NCBI GenBank assembly: GCA_016201435.1
Contig: JACQCT010000033.1
Location: forward strand, 1 to 41,617
Origin: Nitrososphaerota archaeon
GTDB taxonomy: Archaea > Thermoproteota > Nitrososphaeria > Nitrososphaerales > Nitrosopumilaceae
Direction of reading: 5' to 3'
DNA length: 41,617 bases
The position numbers and the translations under genes are program-made. Shown in pieces: positions 1 to 8,411 of this stretch. The notes below the pieces were generated by a model, which was not told the DNA's origin, ran no database searches, and was given only the letters and a program-made list of their open reading frames with translations. Every line of letters begins with the position of its first letter. Position 1 is the first letter of the stretch.

Positions 1-244
1 CAATAATTCTTTCTTCTCCCAGTCTTGCAATGTCTGCATCATGAGTTTTTGCAATAGCCTAAATTTCTTCTACTACTTTTCTTAACTCATCTACATTTTT
101 TTGTGCAAGTGGGGTGACCCTTAACACCAGTATCATGTTCTTTTTGATATCCTCTCTTACGGAATGTACATCACTAGTATCCCTTAGCGTGATGGCCTTC
201 AAGTAAGTGGGTGCCTTTTGGGTCTGCATACAAAGTAGATGCAA
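1..244 (-). pseudogene. sepF: SepF-like cell-division protein, interrupted by an in-frame TAG and running off the window
   Basis: The reading frame encodes the archaeal SepF pattern: a short N-terminus, PTYLKAITLRD, then a strand-helix unit ending RVTPLAQKNVDELRKVVEEI. A TAG at 59-61 then stops the frame. Beyond the TAG the same frame continues as AIAKTHDADIARLGEERII up to the window edge, and this is the most conserved SepF block. Family members usually carry a tyrosine or similar residue at the TAG position, so one base change (TAT or TAC to TAG) explains it. Archaeal SepF anchors FtsZ to the membrane. The start could be TTG at 244 or, more likely, ATG at 229. It lies 57 bp downstream of the thiolation-like gene on the same strand. 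A real nonsense mutation, readthrough or a sequencing error cannot be told apart here. Confidence 0.75.
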
Positions 245-301
245 AGTACTCCCTCAAAAAGTCTTGCTAGTCAATTGCATTTCACAGACTAGCTTGCACG
301 A

Positions 302-1306
302 CTAAATTCTGTACTGCAGGTAAGAAGACTCATCGACTGGCATTACCGAAATTTCTGACCTTATGTCCTTTTTCTGTGATACCACAACACTTGGGATATC
401 TCTTGGTGCATCAGAATATCGTAGCGTGATTGCTGCGGCTAATTCCAAAAGATTTTGAGAAATTTCTCCTCGGATTAATGAAACAGGGCCTACATGATCT
501 TTTGTTTCAAGTAATACATCATCATCTAGTGCCAAAGCTTTTAGCATTTCATTTTCATCTTTGTTTCTTCCAACAATGAACTTTGTTTTTTGATCAAATC
601 TGAAATGTCTTCCAATTTTTAATAGATCAATATCATTAGTAGTTGGTGTTTGTACATGCTTGAAAAGATCTTTTACTCTAATAGCAAATTTTGGATCTGT
701 TAAAAGACAACCGCCACCTGCATTTGGTGGGTTTTCAATTCCAAATTCTTGTGCCATTCTTAACTGATCCTTTCTTGATCGACCCCTGATCTTTCCAAGA
801 TCTTCTCTTCTTATCAAACCATTTAGTTCTGGTTCTGTATGTGGAAGCAGAGCTGCTGAAAGCGGTCTTACTATTTTTCCCTCAAGACCAGACTCTTTTT
901 CAATTGTCCTAAGAGCTGGACCATGTTGGCTCATTGGCCTTTGACCTAAAACTTCGCCTGAAATTATAAATTCGGCACCGATCTCTCCCATATGTTTTTT
1001 TCCTGCCTCAAACATCATTGCTCTGCAATCAATGCATGGATTCATTCCAGATCCAAACCCATGCTTTGGATGCTTTAACATCTCAATATACTCGTCTCCA
1101 AGATATACTGTTTTTAGATTTACACCTAGATTATCTGCAGTCTCGCGTATTTCAAAACCGCATCCCCTTCCACAATCAAAATCGCAAAATGGTGTCTTGA
1201 TCGCTACCGCTTCCACCTCAAATCCTTGCTTTTGCATCATTTTGATAGCTAATCGGCTATCAAGACCACCTGATAACAATGCTATGATCTTCTTTTTTTC
1301 TTCCAT
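302..1306 (-). CDS. PP-loop ATPase, ThiI/MnmA-like tRNA thiolation enzyme with C-terminal RNA-binding-like part
   Basis: A 334-residue protein. Residues 12-17 (SGGLDS) form the PP-loop that adenylates a base in tRNA sulfurtransferases and related enzymes. A cysteine cluster follows (C-x3-C-x3-C in FCDFDCGRGC), then NPCIDC, where MnmA-type enzymes keep a catalytic cysteine. GQRPMSQH and GGGCLLTD further support the ThiI/MnmA-like superfamily. The C-terminal 120 residues (GRHFRF, then IVGRNKDENEMLKAL) resemble the NFACT-R-like RNA-binding region fused to PP-loop proteins. The likely role is sulfur or other modification of a tRNA base; the exact nucleotide is not predictable. The extra cysteines could hold a metal or an iron-sulfur cluster (inference). 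The ATG at 1306 lies back-to-back with the peptidase gene, and a TATA-like TTTAGATA on this strand near 1327-1334 fits a leaderless start. Confidence 0.75.
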   Translation of the reverse strand: MEEKKKIIALLSGGLDSRLAIKMMQKQGFEVEAVAIKTPFCDFDCGRGCGFEIRETADNLGVNLKTVYLGDEYIEMLKHPKHGFGSGMNPCIDCRAMMFEAGKKHMGEIGAEFIISGEVLGQRPMSQHGPALRTIEKESGLEGKIVRPLSAALLPHTEPELNGLIRREDLGKIRGRSRKDQLRMAQEFGIENPPNAGGGCLLTDPKFAIRVKDLFKHVQTPTTNDIDLLKIGRHFRFDQKTKFIVGRNKDENEMLKALALDDDVLLETKDHVGPVSLIRGEISQNLLELAAAITLRYSDAPRDIPSVVVSQKKDIRSEISVMPVDESSYLQYRI

Positions 1307-1377
1307 GAAAAATCACTCGTTTTCGGATATCTAAACCTTCCAGCAAACATAAATTGAGAATTTGTAGATTTTGTGTA

Positions 1378-2439
1378 TTGCAAAAACGTAGGCAAAACCT
1401 TCTGAAATTTTGTAACAAAATAGACTGTGATACTATAGTGGCATTTGAACCTGAAAACCTCTATTACATGACTGGTTTTTGGGGGGAGGCTATTGGGATA
1501 CTGGACAAAAACGGTACTACCATTGTATCTCCGGAGCTAGAAATGGGACGCGCAAAGGAAGAGTCTACTGACTGTAAGATAGTAAAATCAGTGCGCGGCA
1601 AGGGATCACTTTCTACACTCATTGGATTGCTAAAGGGCAAGAAAGTCTGTACAGATAGTAACAATTACGATGTTATTCAGACACTCAAAAAATCCATTTC
1701 TGGTGTAAAATCAACCACAGGACCGTTTTATCATGCAAGAGAGGTAAAGGATTCGGGCGAAATTAGCATTCTAAGAAAAGCATCTTCAATATTGGATGAA
1801 ATGTACGAGCTTTGTGTTGATGAAATCAAAATAGGACAGTCAGAGTCTGAGCTTCAAACTATTTTGATGTCATATGCAATGGAAAAAGAAGCATTTGCAA
1901 CTGGATACAAGTCAACACTTAATCCTTTGATAATAGCTGGTGGACCAAACAGTGCATTACCACATGCACAAGTGACAAAAAGAAAATTTGCAAGTGGTGA
2001 CATGATTGTAGTTGATCTTACACTACGATACAAAGGATATATCTCTGATGCGACAAGAACTTTTGGATTAGGCTCTGTTTCAGCTGAGGCAAAAAAAGTC
2101 TATGAGATTGTAAAACAATCACAAGAAGATGGTCTCAAAGCTGTAAAACCAAAAGCTTCTTGCAAATCAATAGATGATGTTTGCAGAAAAGTAATTTCAA
2201 AGAAAGGGTATGGAAAATATTTCATTCATTCTACTGGTCATGGAATTGGACTAGAGGTTCATGAGCTGCCATGTTTGAGTCCGTTAAGCAAAACAAATCT
2301 TGAAAAAAACATGGCAATAACTGTAGAACCAGGAATTTATCTTCCAAAAAAGTTTGGTGTAAGAATTGAAGATTCTGTTATAGTAAACAATAAGGCAGAT
2401 GTCATGCACAAGTTTACAAAAGACCTGATTGTTATCTAA
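1378..2439 (+). CDS. pepQ: Xaa-Pro dipeptidase / M24 family aminopeptidase
   Basis: A metallopeptidase of the M24 (pita-bread) fold that cleaves dipeptides with C-terminal proline. The N-terminal creatinase-like half includes FEPENLYYMTGF. The catalytic half has the metal ligands in order: D in VVDLTLRYKG, D in SDATRTFG, H in HSTGHGIGLEVHE, E in TVEPGIYLP and E in GVRIEDS. Length is normal for the family. The frame is open from a TTG at 1354, but residues before IDCDTIVAFEP look unlike homologues, so TTG at 1378 is preferred. The 1354 TTG cannot be excluded because a TATA-like element lies about 26 nt before it. The end overlaps the convergent FN3 gene by 8 bp. Confidence 0.88.
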   Translation: MQKRRQNLLKFCNKIDCDTIVAFEPENLYYMTGFWGEAIGILDKNGTTIVSPELEMGRAKEESTDCKIVKSVRGKGSLSTLIGLLKGKKVCTDSNNYDVIQTLKKSISGVKSTTGPFYHAREVKDSGEISILRKASSILDEMYELCVDEIKIGQSESELQTILMSYAMEKEAFATGYKSTLNPLIIAGGPNSALPHAQVTKRKFASGDMIVVDLTLRYKGYISDATRTFGLGSVSAEAKKVYEIVKQSQEDGLKAVKPKASCKSIDDVCRKVISKKGYGKYFIHSTGHGIGLEVHELPCLSPLSKTNLEKNMAITVEPGIYLPKKFGVRIEDSVIVNNKADVMHKFTKDLIVI

Positions 2440-4522
2440 TTTTCTTTCTTGAGAAAAATATTGTTGAAATTAATGCAATAACTAGTATTAATATCGAAAT
2501 CGGGAATTCCGGAACTACATGGGTTCCATAGATAGATATCTCGCTGGTTTCTGCAGGATAGCTAATTACAAGAGTTCTTGCAATTGATGTTTTTGTTTCA
2601 TTAAACTTGAGTATTTGTTTGCTTGAAGTTACTAGGTAATCATCGTCATTACCATTTGCATTTTTTGCATCAATTAATTCTCGTGGTAAATTCAATGACA
2701 AGATCCCATCACTTTTTGATTGAATCTGTATTTGTAAAGAAAACGTATTTTGATCAGCGCTAATTCCAAGTATTTTTCCACCAACAATATTGTAGCTTAT
2801 TGTATAATCAGTATTGATGACAGCCAGCAAACCCCCTGAGGATTCAATTACAGGCGGTGGAGGGCTTGGATTGTCATTTGCAAATGTAATGGAGGCTTCT
2901 GTTGATGGGTTTCCTGTACCGGCAGAATTTATGGCAGAGACTCGGTAAGTGAATGTACCAGCTGCCAGTCCTGTGTGTACATATGATGTACTGGTACCAG
3001 TATTTGCGGTCAGAACTGACCATGCACCTAAACCAACCTTGTATTCAATATTGTATCCTGTTACAGAAGGTTTGCCATTATTTGATGGAGCAGTCCAGGA
3101 AATCTGTACACTAGATGGAGAAACTTTGGTGACATTAAGACCAGTTGGAGTATTTGGTAAAGCAGAAAATTGTGGTATTGATGTAGGAGATGGTGTTGAT
3201 GTAGGAGGTGGAACAGAGGTGCTTGTTGGTGTTGCAGAAGCTTCTGAAGAAGGATTACTCTCTGTACCTCCTGTAAAAAGCGCAACAACAACAAAAGTGT
3301 AGGTCTTACCAGTTGACAAATTCTTGATAGAATAATTTGTAGTCTTACCAGTGTTGTCTACTATATTATTAAATACATTTGAGGAAAGTTTCTGATCAAT
3401 TCTGTACCCGGAAATTGGTTGTCCAAAAGTTTCTGAAGGTGGTATCCATGATAAATCGATCTGAGTTGGAGAAACAGCAACTGCAGTAACACCTGTTGGT
3501 ATGTATGTCTTTGATGGTACTGCAGAGACCTCATTTGATGGAACACTTGTGCCAATAGAATTTATGGCAGAAACGCGATAAGTGTAAGTTGTACCAGTTG
3601 TCAATCCTTTATGCAAATATGTAGCTAAATTAGTATTTGGAACCAAGACCGAATATGAGCCAGAACCAACTTTGTATTCTATCGTATATCCTGTAATTGT
3701 AGAACCACCTGTGTTTTGCGGTGCAGTCCATGACAAATTGATACTTGTTGGAGAAACTGAATTTGCGGTAAGTCCTGTTGGTGGATATGGTGCTGAAGAT
3801 ACTTGTATTGTGACTGCAGAAGCTGTATTTGATGAATTACTTGTACCAACTGAATTTATTGCAAAAACTTTGTAGGTATAGATATGTCCACTGGATAATC
3901 CTGTATGGAAATAACCGGTAGCTGTAGTTCCGGTATTTGAGACAAGATTTGTAAAGTTGCCAGAATCTAAATGATATTGGATCTTGTATCCTGTGACAGG
4001 TGGTCCCCCATTACTTGCAGGCAGATTCCATGAAAGGTTTATCTGAGTTCCTGAAGATGTAGTGGCAGTCAAATCAGTTGGTGGGTTTGGAGGTATGTTT
4101 TTGGGTGGTGATGAAGTCTTTGTTGGTGTAGCCACTGCCTCAGAAGATGGATTACTAGTACCAACTGAGTTTGTAGCCGAGACTCTGTATATGTAAGTAG
4201 TACCAGTAGTAAGACCGGTGTTATTGTATTTAGTAACATTACCTAGTGTGATTAAGGTACTATAACTTGTAGTTGCAGTTTTGGATTCTATAATATAGTG
4301 TGTAATTGCTGAACTACCATTGTGTTGTGGTGGAGACCATGATAGACTAACAACAGTAGGAGAGATTGGTATTGCAGAAAGAACTACTGGTGGATCAGGA
4401 ACCGTAGATGCTTGTGCATCATATCCAATCAGAAATAGAAAACTTGATGATACAACTATTGTTAGTAGAAGTGATATTTTGGATTCTTTTTTATTGATAT
4501 TGTTTTCACTTGCATGACTCAA
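2432..4522 (-). CDS. Secreted/surface protein with five fibronectin III domains and PEF-type C-terminal anchor
   Basis: A 696-residue exported protein. A hydrophobic signal segment lies at about 17-38. Five fibronectin type III domains follow, each with the INLSW core and a GLTTGTTYTYRVSAINS-like end, at roughly 40-135, 143-240, 243-335, 336-430 and 455-550. Pro/Thr/Ser linkers separate the later ones. A C-terminal domain of about 120 residues (YTISYNIVGGKILG onward) precedes a tail VVPEFP, a hydrophobic helix and KKIR. That tail resembles the PEF/PEFG-CTERM sorting signals of archaea, although the fourth residue is P, not G. The role is probably cell-surface adhesion or matrix; no catalytic motif was seen. 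A TATA-like TAAAAAT on this strand at about 4548-4555 fits a leaderless ATG at 4522. The gene is related in repeat type to the FN3 protein at 9558. Confidence 0.85.
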   Translation of the reverse strand: MSHASENNINKKESKISLLLTIVVSSSFLFLIGYDAQASTVPDPPVVLSAIPISPTVVSLSWSPPQHNGSSAITHYIIESKTATTSYSTLITLGNVTKYNNTGLTTGTTYIYRVSATNSVGTSNPSSEAVATPTKTSSPPKNIPPNPPTDLTATTSSGTQINLSWNLPASNGGPPVTGYKIQYHLDSGNFTNLVSNTGTTATGYFHTGLSSGHIYTYKVFAINSVGTSNSSNTASAVTIQVSSAPYPPTGLTANSVSPTSINLSWTAPQNTGGSTITGYTIEYKVGSGSYSVLVPNTNLATYLHKGLTTGTTYTYRVSAINSIGTSVPSNEVSAVPSKTYIPTGVTAVAVSPTQIDLSWIPPSETFGQPISGYRIDQKLSSNVFNNIVDNTGKTTNYSIKNLSTGKTYTFVVVALFTGGTESNPSSEASATPTSTSVPPPTSTPSPTSIPQFSALPNTPTGLNVTKVSPSSVQISWTAPSNNGKPSVTGYNIEYKVGLGAWSVLTANTGTSTSYVHTGLAAGTFTYRVSAINSAGTGNPSTEASITFANDNPSPPPPVIESSGGLLAVINTDYTISYNIVGGKILGISADQNTFSLQIQIQSKSDGILSLNLPRELIDAKNANGNDDDYLVTSSKQILKFNETKTSIARTLVISYPAETSEISIYGTHVVPEFPISILILVIALISTIFFSRKKIR

Positions 4523-4658
4523 TTATCCTGATAACCACACATTATCATTTTTAGGGATTACTGATAAATTGTATGATAAAGTTATTTGATTCATTGATAA
4601 AATCAGTCTTATTCTTTATAATTTGATACAAAAAATGGTCAAAAAGACGAATTCATCT

Positions 4659-5897
4659 CTAAAATCTACTTTTAATTCGCCTTTCCAATTCATGCCGTAT
4701 GAATTTAGTAATTTTTAGCTTTAATTTCTGTCCAGATTCAATAGTTTTCTTTGAATCAATGATAATTACATTGTTGTAATCAGGATTTTCTTTGTATCCT
4801 TTTAGACCTATGTCATTTGCAACAATAAGATCAGCATTTGATTCTTTTAGCTTCTTTCTTGCAACATTGATCAATTTCTCTTTAGAAATATTGGTCTCTG
4901 CCTTGAATCCCACAAGAAAGACATCTTTCTGAATTTTTTTAATTTGATTTATAATTTTTGGAACTCGTTTTAATTTTAATATAATTTTTTCATGATCACT
5001 TTTGATCTTTGTCTTGCTTGGTTTTTCTAAAGCATAATCAGAAACCGCGGCAGCTAAAATCACAATATCAAATTTTTGTTTCAGCTCTTTTCTTACGGCA
5101 TTTAGCATTTCTTGACTGGTTTCAACTCTAATGACTTTGGCACCTTCTGGTATGGGCTCCGTTCCTGGTCCATAAATGAAAGTGACTTTGGCACCAGCAG
5201 AAACAAGCTCTGACGCTAACAAAACACCAGTCTTGCCAGAGCTCTGATTTGTAATTACTCGTACTGGATCAATGTACTCAATAGTAGGACCAGCAGTTAT
5301 GAGCACCTTTTTTCCTCTTAAAATAGGTGAAGAACCAATCTTTTTGAGAACAAAATCAAGCACTTCATCAGGCTCTGCAGCTTTTGCCTTGCCCTCAACA
5401 AAACTTGGGGCAATAAAATCAACTTTCTTTTTGAGAAATTCTATGTTTTTTACTACTGCAGGATTCTCATACATTGCCTCATGCATAGCAAGTGCAATAA
5501 CGATTGGTATCTTGGAACCTAGTCCTACACTCAAGACTGTAGAAATTGGTGTATCATCGATTCCATTTGCTAATTTTCCAAGTGTGTTTGCAGTACAGGG
5601 ATATACAACAATTAGATCAGATTGCTTGTAGTCTGCAACCTTGATGTGTTCAAGATCACCAGTAAGTTGTGTAATCACTTCATTTCCTGTTGCCCACTTG
5701 AAATAGCTTGGTTTGATTAGATTTGTAGCAGCTTTGCTTGCAACACAGGTAACATTCGCACCATGTCGCATAAACAGTCTTGCTAATTCAATTGCCTTGT
5801 ATGCCGCAACACTTCCTGATATACACAAGACAATTTTTTTTCCAGCAAACTCTGTACCGTCAGAACCGACAATATCTAGTGATGGATGTTTACTCAA
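4659..5897 (-). CDS. coaBC: Bifunctional phosphopantothenoylcysteine decarboxylase / phosphopantothenate-cysteine ligase
   Basis: Catalyses two steps of CoA synthesis: joining cysteine to 4'-phosphopantothenate and decarboxylating the product to 4'-phosphopantetheine. The N-terminal half (about 20-190) is the CoaC flavoprotein domain, with LCISGSVAAYKAIEL, PCTANTLGKLANGI and the AMHEAMYENP substrate motif. The C-terminal half (about 195-400) is CoaB, with LITAGPTIEYIDPVR, the NQSSGKTG nucleotide-binding loop, AAAVSDY and VGFKAET. Start is a TTG overlapping the end of panB by 8 bp, so translation is probably coupled. It is the last gene of the four-gene CoA operon. Normal full length. Confidence 0.95.
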   Translation of the reverse strand: MSKHPSLDIVGSDGTEFAGKKIVLCISGSVAAYKAIELARLFMRHGANVTCVASKAATNLIKPSYFKWATGNEVITQLTGDLEHIKVADYKQSDLIVVYPCTANTLGKLANGIDDTPISTVLSVGLGSKIPIVIALAMHEAMYENPAVVKNIEFLKKKVDFIAPSFVEGKAKAAEPDEVLDFVLKKIGSSPILRGKKVLITAGPTIEYIDPVRVITNQSSGKTGVLLASELVSAGAKVTFIYGPGTEPIPEGAKVIRVETSQEMLNAVRKELKQKFDIVILAAAVSDYALEKPSKTKIKSDHEKIILKLKRVPKIINQIKKIQKDVFLVGFKAETNISKEKLINVARKKLKESNADLIVANDIGLKGYKENPDYNNVIIIDSKKTIESGQKLKLKITKFIRHELERRIKSRF

Positions 5898-6723
5898 CTT
5901 CTTTTTTCAACCTTTCAAGCTCTAATTTATCCATAGAAAATGAATGCTCACTAGCTGGAAACTTGCCAGAAACCACATCATTTTTGTAAGATGTAATAGC
6001 CTTTACAATTTCGCCAGAAAGCTCAAGATATCTTTTGGCAAACTTTGGTTTTATTTTTTCATATAATCCTAATACATCATGAAATACAAGCACCTGACCA
6101 TCACAATCTGGTCCAGATCCAATTCCTATTGTTGGAATTTTTATGGAATTTGAAATAATCTTTGATACTTCTTTTGTTACCATTTCCAAAGCTATGCTAA
6201 AAGCTCCAGCTTCTTCAAGTGCTTTTGCAGCCTCAATTAGCTTTACTGCGGCATCTTTTGTCTTTGCCTGAATCTTGTAGCCTTCTTGCAGTGTGGTAGT
6301 TTGAGGCTGAAATCCAATATGGCCCATCACAGGAATGCCAACTTCGACTATTGCTCTTACTGTATCTTTTACCTCAAGACCACCTTCTAGCTTGACTGCA
6401 TCTGCTCCCGCTTTTATCAACTTGCCAGAATTTTCTATTGCCTGAGATTTGCTTGCCTGGTATGACATGAATGGCAAATCAGCAACAAGCATTGCATTTT
6501 GCCTTCCTCTTGCAACAGCTTCTGTAAAAAAACACATCTGCTCCATTGTTACCGGAATTGTATTCTCATATCCTAACATAACCATTCCCCCACTATCTCC
6601 AACAAGTAAGATATCGATTCCTGCCTTGTCACAGAGCTGAGCTGTAGTGTAATCATATGCAGTAAGAACTGTTATTTTTTTAGAATTTTTCATTGATAGG
6701 ATATCTCTTACAGATTTAGGCAT
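5890..6723 (-). CDS. panB: 3-methyl-2-oxobutanoate (ketopantoate) hydroxymethyltransferase
   Basis: Makes ketopantoate from 2-oxoisovalerate and methylene-tetrahydropterin, the committing step of pantoate synthesis. The 277-residue TIM-barrel protein carries the family signatures: YDYTTAQLCDKAGIDILLVG near the N-terminus, GDSGGMVMLGYENT, the Mg-binding aspartates, LPFMSYQAS, KLEGG, PVMGHIGFQPQT and GIGSGPDCDGQVLVFHD. The ATG start overlaps the preceding ligase gene by 8 bp and its end overlaps coaBC by 8 bp. Ketopantoate reductase (panE), needed next, is not in the window. Confidence 0.95.
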   Translation of the reverse strand: MPKSVRDILSMKNSKKITVLTAYDYTTAQLCDKAGIDILLVGDSGGMVMLGYENTIPVTMEQMCFFTEAVARGRQNAMLVADLPFMSYQASKSQAIENSGKLIKAGADAVKLEGGLEVKDTVRAIVEVGIPVMGHIGFQPQTTTLQEGYKIQAKTKDAAVKLIEAAKALEEAGAFSIALEMVTKEVSKIISNSIKIPTIGIGSGPDCDGQVLVFHDVLGLYEKIKPKFAKRYLELSGEIVKAITSYKNDVVSGKFPASEHSFSMDKLELERLKKEVE

Positions 6724-7462
6724 GAGACATTCTCCAGAGATTTTTTTTCACTAGATTGATTGATTCTGACAGGTTCTTCTTATTGTCAAATTTTATTTTT
6801 GAAAGATTTTTTTTCTTTATGTTTTTTTTGGAAAAATCAATCAGAATTTTCATTCCACGAATAACATTGTCTACAATTGTGATATCAGCTGTTTGTGCAG
6901 TTCTGGACAGAGGGTTTAGATCAAACGTGATTATTTTTTTTCCAAATTTTTTTAGTGCAATTGTCCTATCGCCATCCTCAAGTGGTACCAAAACAACATC
7001 TGCAGAAAATATTCCGCGTTCATCAACAATTCTTCTTGCACTGTTTAGCTTTGGAATTGTTCTGGAATATTTAGGATCTAGTCCTAGGATCTCCTTTGCA
7101 CCATTTTTTTTAAGCACCTTTGCAATGGTTTTCTTTCTTTTTTCAGTTCCATAGAACAAATTGATTTCGATTTTTGCACCAATTATCTTTGCAAGCTGAA
7201 TAATCTCTTTTGGACATAGTGCAGCAAAGTTCCCATTTACTGATATGACTGGTGATTTTGCCAAAATGAGAGCTTTTGAAGCAGCTTTTATGGCTTGCAG
7301 AGAGTATTTTGAAGTTTTTTCCCCTATGAGATAGTCAAACATCTCGCCTCTTCCATGAGCTAAAAGGCCTTCTTCTACTACCAAACCTGACTTGTATCCT
7401 AAAACTAGTTTTTCTCTGATATGTAGAGATACAGCCCTAGGATGTGATTTTGGAATTAACAC
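6716..7462 (-). CDS. 4-phosphopantoate--beta-alanine ligase (phosphopantothenate synthetase)
   Basis: The archaeal enzyme that condenses 4-phosphopantoate with beta-alanine using ATP. With pantoate kinase it replaces bacterial PanC and CoaA. Recognisable features are the opening IPKSHPRAVSLHIRE, GLVVEEGLLAHGRGEMFDYL, VNGNFAALCP, INLFYGTEKR, the VDERGIFSADVVLVPLEDGD stretch and FDLNPLSRTAQTA. Length of 248 residues is usual. The GTG start at 7460-7462 shares one base with the TAG of the kinase gene (TAGTG), so it is probably translated by coupling. It sits between pantoate kinase and panB as expected for the pathway. No bacterial-type panC is visible. Confidence 0.92.
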   Translation of the reverse strand: MLIPKSHPRAVSLHIREKLVLGYKSGLVVEEGLLAHGRGEMFDYLIGEKTSKYSLQAIKAASKALILAKSPVISVNGNFAALCPKEIIQLAKIIGAKIEINLFYGTEKRKKTIAKVLKKNGAKEILGLDPKYSRTIPKLNSARRIVDERGIFSADVVLVPLEDGDRTIALKKFGKKIITFDLNPLSRTAQTADITIVDNVIRGMKILIDFSKKNIKKKNLSKIKFDNKKNLSESINLVKKNLWRMSHA

Positions 7463-8349
7463 TAGGAAATCCTTGCTCCGCTAGTATCAATGCTTGATTT
7501 GATCATAATACCATCATCATATTTTTTTAAAATCTTGATTACTTGATCCTCTTTTGATTTGGGAATCAAAGTAAAGATAGTTTCTCCAAACATTGCAACA
7601 CCGCACTTGAAACCATTTTTTTGGAGATCTTTAATTACAGTATGCATCCTTGGTGTAATCACATTAACATATTTTGCAAATTCCAAAGACATGTCTAAAA
7701 ATTCCTGATAATCTCTTGATTTGATTAGCTTCCCTACCATCTTTCCACCAAGACCATTTATTTTTGATAGATCATCTTTGATGAATTTTTTAGTTGAAAT
7801 CGGGGAAAAACAAATCATTATTGCTGAAGAATCTGTGTGAATTTTTCTTAGTGATCCAATGCCTGGTGCACCTTGTTTTGTTCTGATCTCAAAACCTCCA
7901 TGGTATGAAGATAAAACAGTTCCAAGACCAGTTTTACAAAAAATTTCTGCTTTATGAGCTATCTGCCCAATCTGGGTCCTCGAAAGATTTGTCTGTAATG
8001 CTTTGTTTAATGCAAATGCCAAGCTTAGTGCAACAGCACCACTTGAACCAAGTCCATAACCAACTGGAATTTCGATTTGATGCTCTACATCTAAAAAACA
8101 ATTTTCTTTTACAAGATTGAAAAATTCACCAATTACAAATTCAGAGACTTGGGTGTTATCTGATTGATATCCTGTAACTTTTATTTTAAAACTAGGTTTT
8201 TCAGAACTTGAAACATTGACACGTGTAGTAACACCTTCTTTTATACAAAATCCAGCTCCAATAGAGCCTTGAAGCTCTGGTCTTTTTTCATCTACCTCAG
8301 CTTTGAAAAAACCTGTAATGTGACCCGGACAGAAGGCTACTGCCTGCAT
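7462..8349 (-). CDS. Pantoate kinase (GHMP family)
   Basis: Phosphorylates pantoate to 4-phosphopantoate in the archaeal CoA pathway. It is a GHMP-superfamily kinase with the ATP-binding motif PVGYGLGSSGAVALS at about 95-109 and the N-terminal AFCPGHITGFF motif typical of pantoate kinases. The C-terminal GVAMFGETIFTLI matches the third GHMP motif. It is the first gene of the CoA operon. A TATA-like element on this strand (TTTTTATATTTT, complement of 8370-8380) is about 26 nt upstream of the ATG, so the operon transcript is probably leaderless. It is divergent from the PhoU-domain gene. Confidence 0.92.
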   Translation of the reverse strand: MQAVAFCPGHITGFFKAEVDEKRPELQGSIGAGFCIKEGVTTRVNVSSSEKPSFKIKVTGYQSDNTQVSEFVIGEFFNLVKENCFLDVEHQIEIPVGYGLGSSGAVALSLAFALNKALQTNLSRTQIGQIAHKAEIFCKTGLGTVLSSYHGGFEIRTKQGAPGIGSLRKIHTDSSAIMICFSPISTKKFIKDDLSKINGLGGKMVGKLIKSRDYQEFLDMSLEFAKYVNVITPRMHTVIKDLQKNGFKCGVAMFGETIFTLIPKSKEDQVIKILKKYDDGIMIKSSIDTSGARIS

Positions 8350-8369
8350 GGTGGAATTTAAATTCGAGT

Positions 8370-8380
8370 AAAATATAAAA
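8370..8380 (-). promoter_or_regulatory. TATA box of the CoA operon
   Basis: An 11-base A/T run reading AAAATATAAAA on the plus strand. Its centre is about 27 nt upstream of the pantoate kinase ATG on the minus strand. The spacing fits an archaeal TATA box giving a leaderless mRNA. On the plus strand it could also serve the PhoU-domain gene with a leader of about 10 nt. Promoter calls are from position and composition only. Confidence 0.5.
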
Positions 8381-8411
8381 ATGATGATTAAATTATTTAT
8401 ATTGATTTAAA

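Noticed and set aside
1032-1334. 100-residue plus-strand frame opposite the PP-loop gene
   Set aside because: It is an opposite-strand shadow with no family-like sequence, and the minus-strand gene is clearly real.
2949-3302. 117-residue plus-strand frame opposite the FN3 protein
   Set aside because: Repetitive shadow of the Ser/Thr-rich FN3 repeats.
6756-7154. 132-residue plus-strand frame opposite the phosphopantothenate synthetase
   Set aside because: Phe/Leu-rich composition is the reverse image of the Lys-rich minus-strand gene; no start signal.
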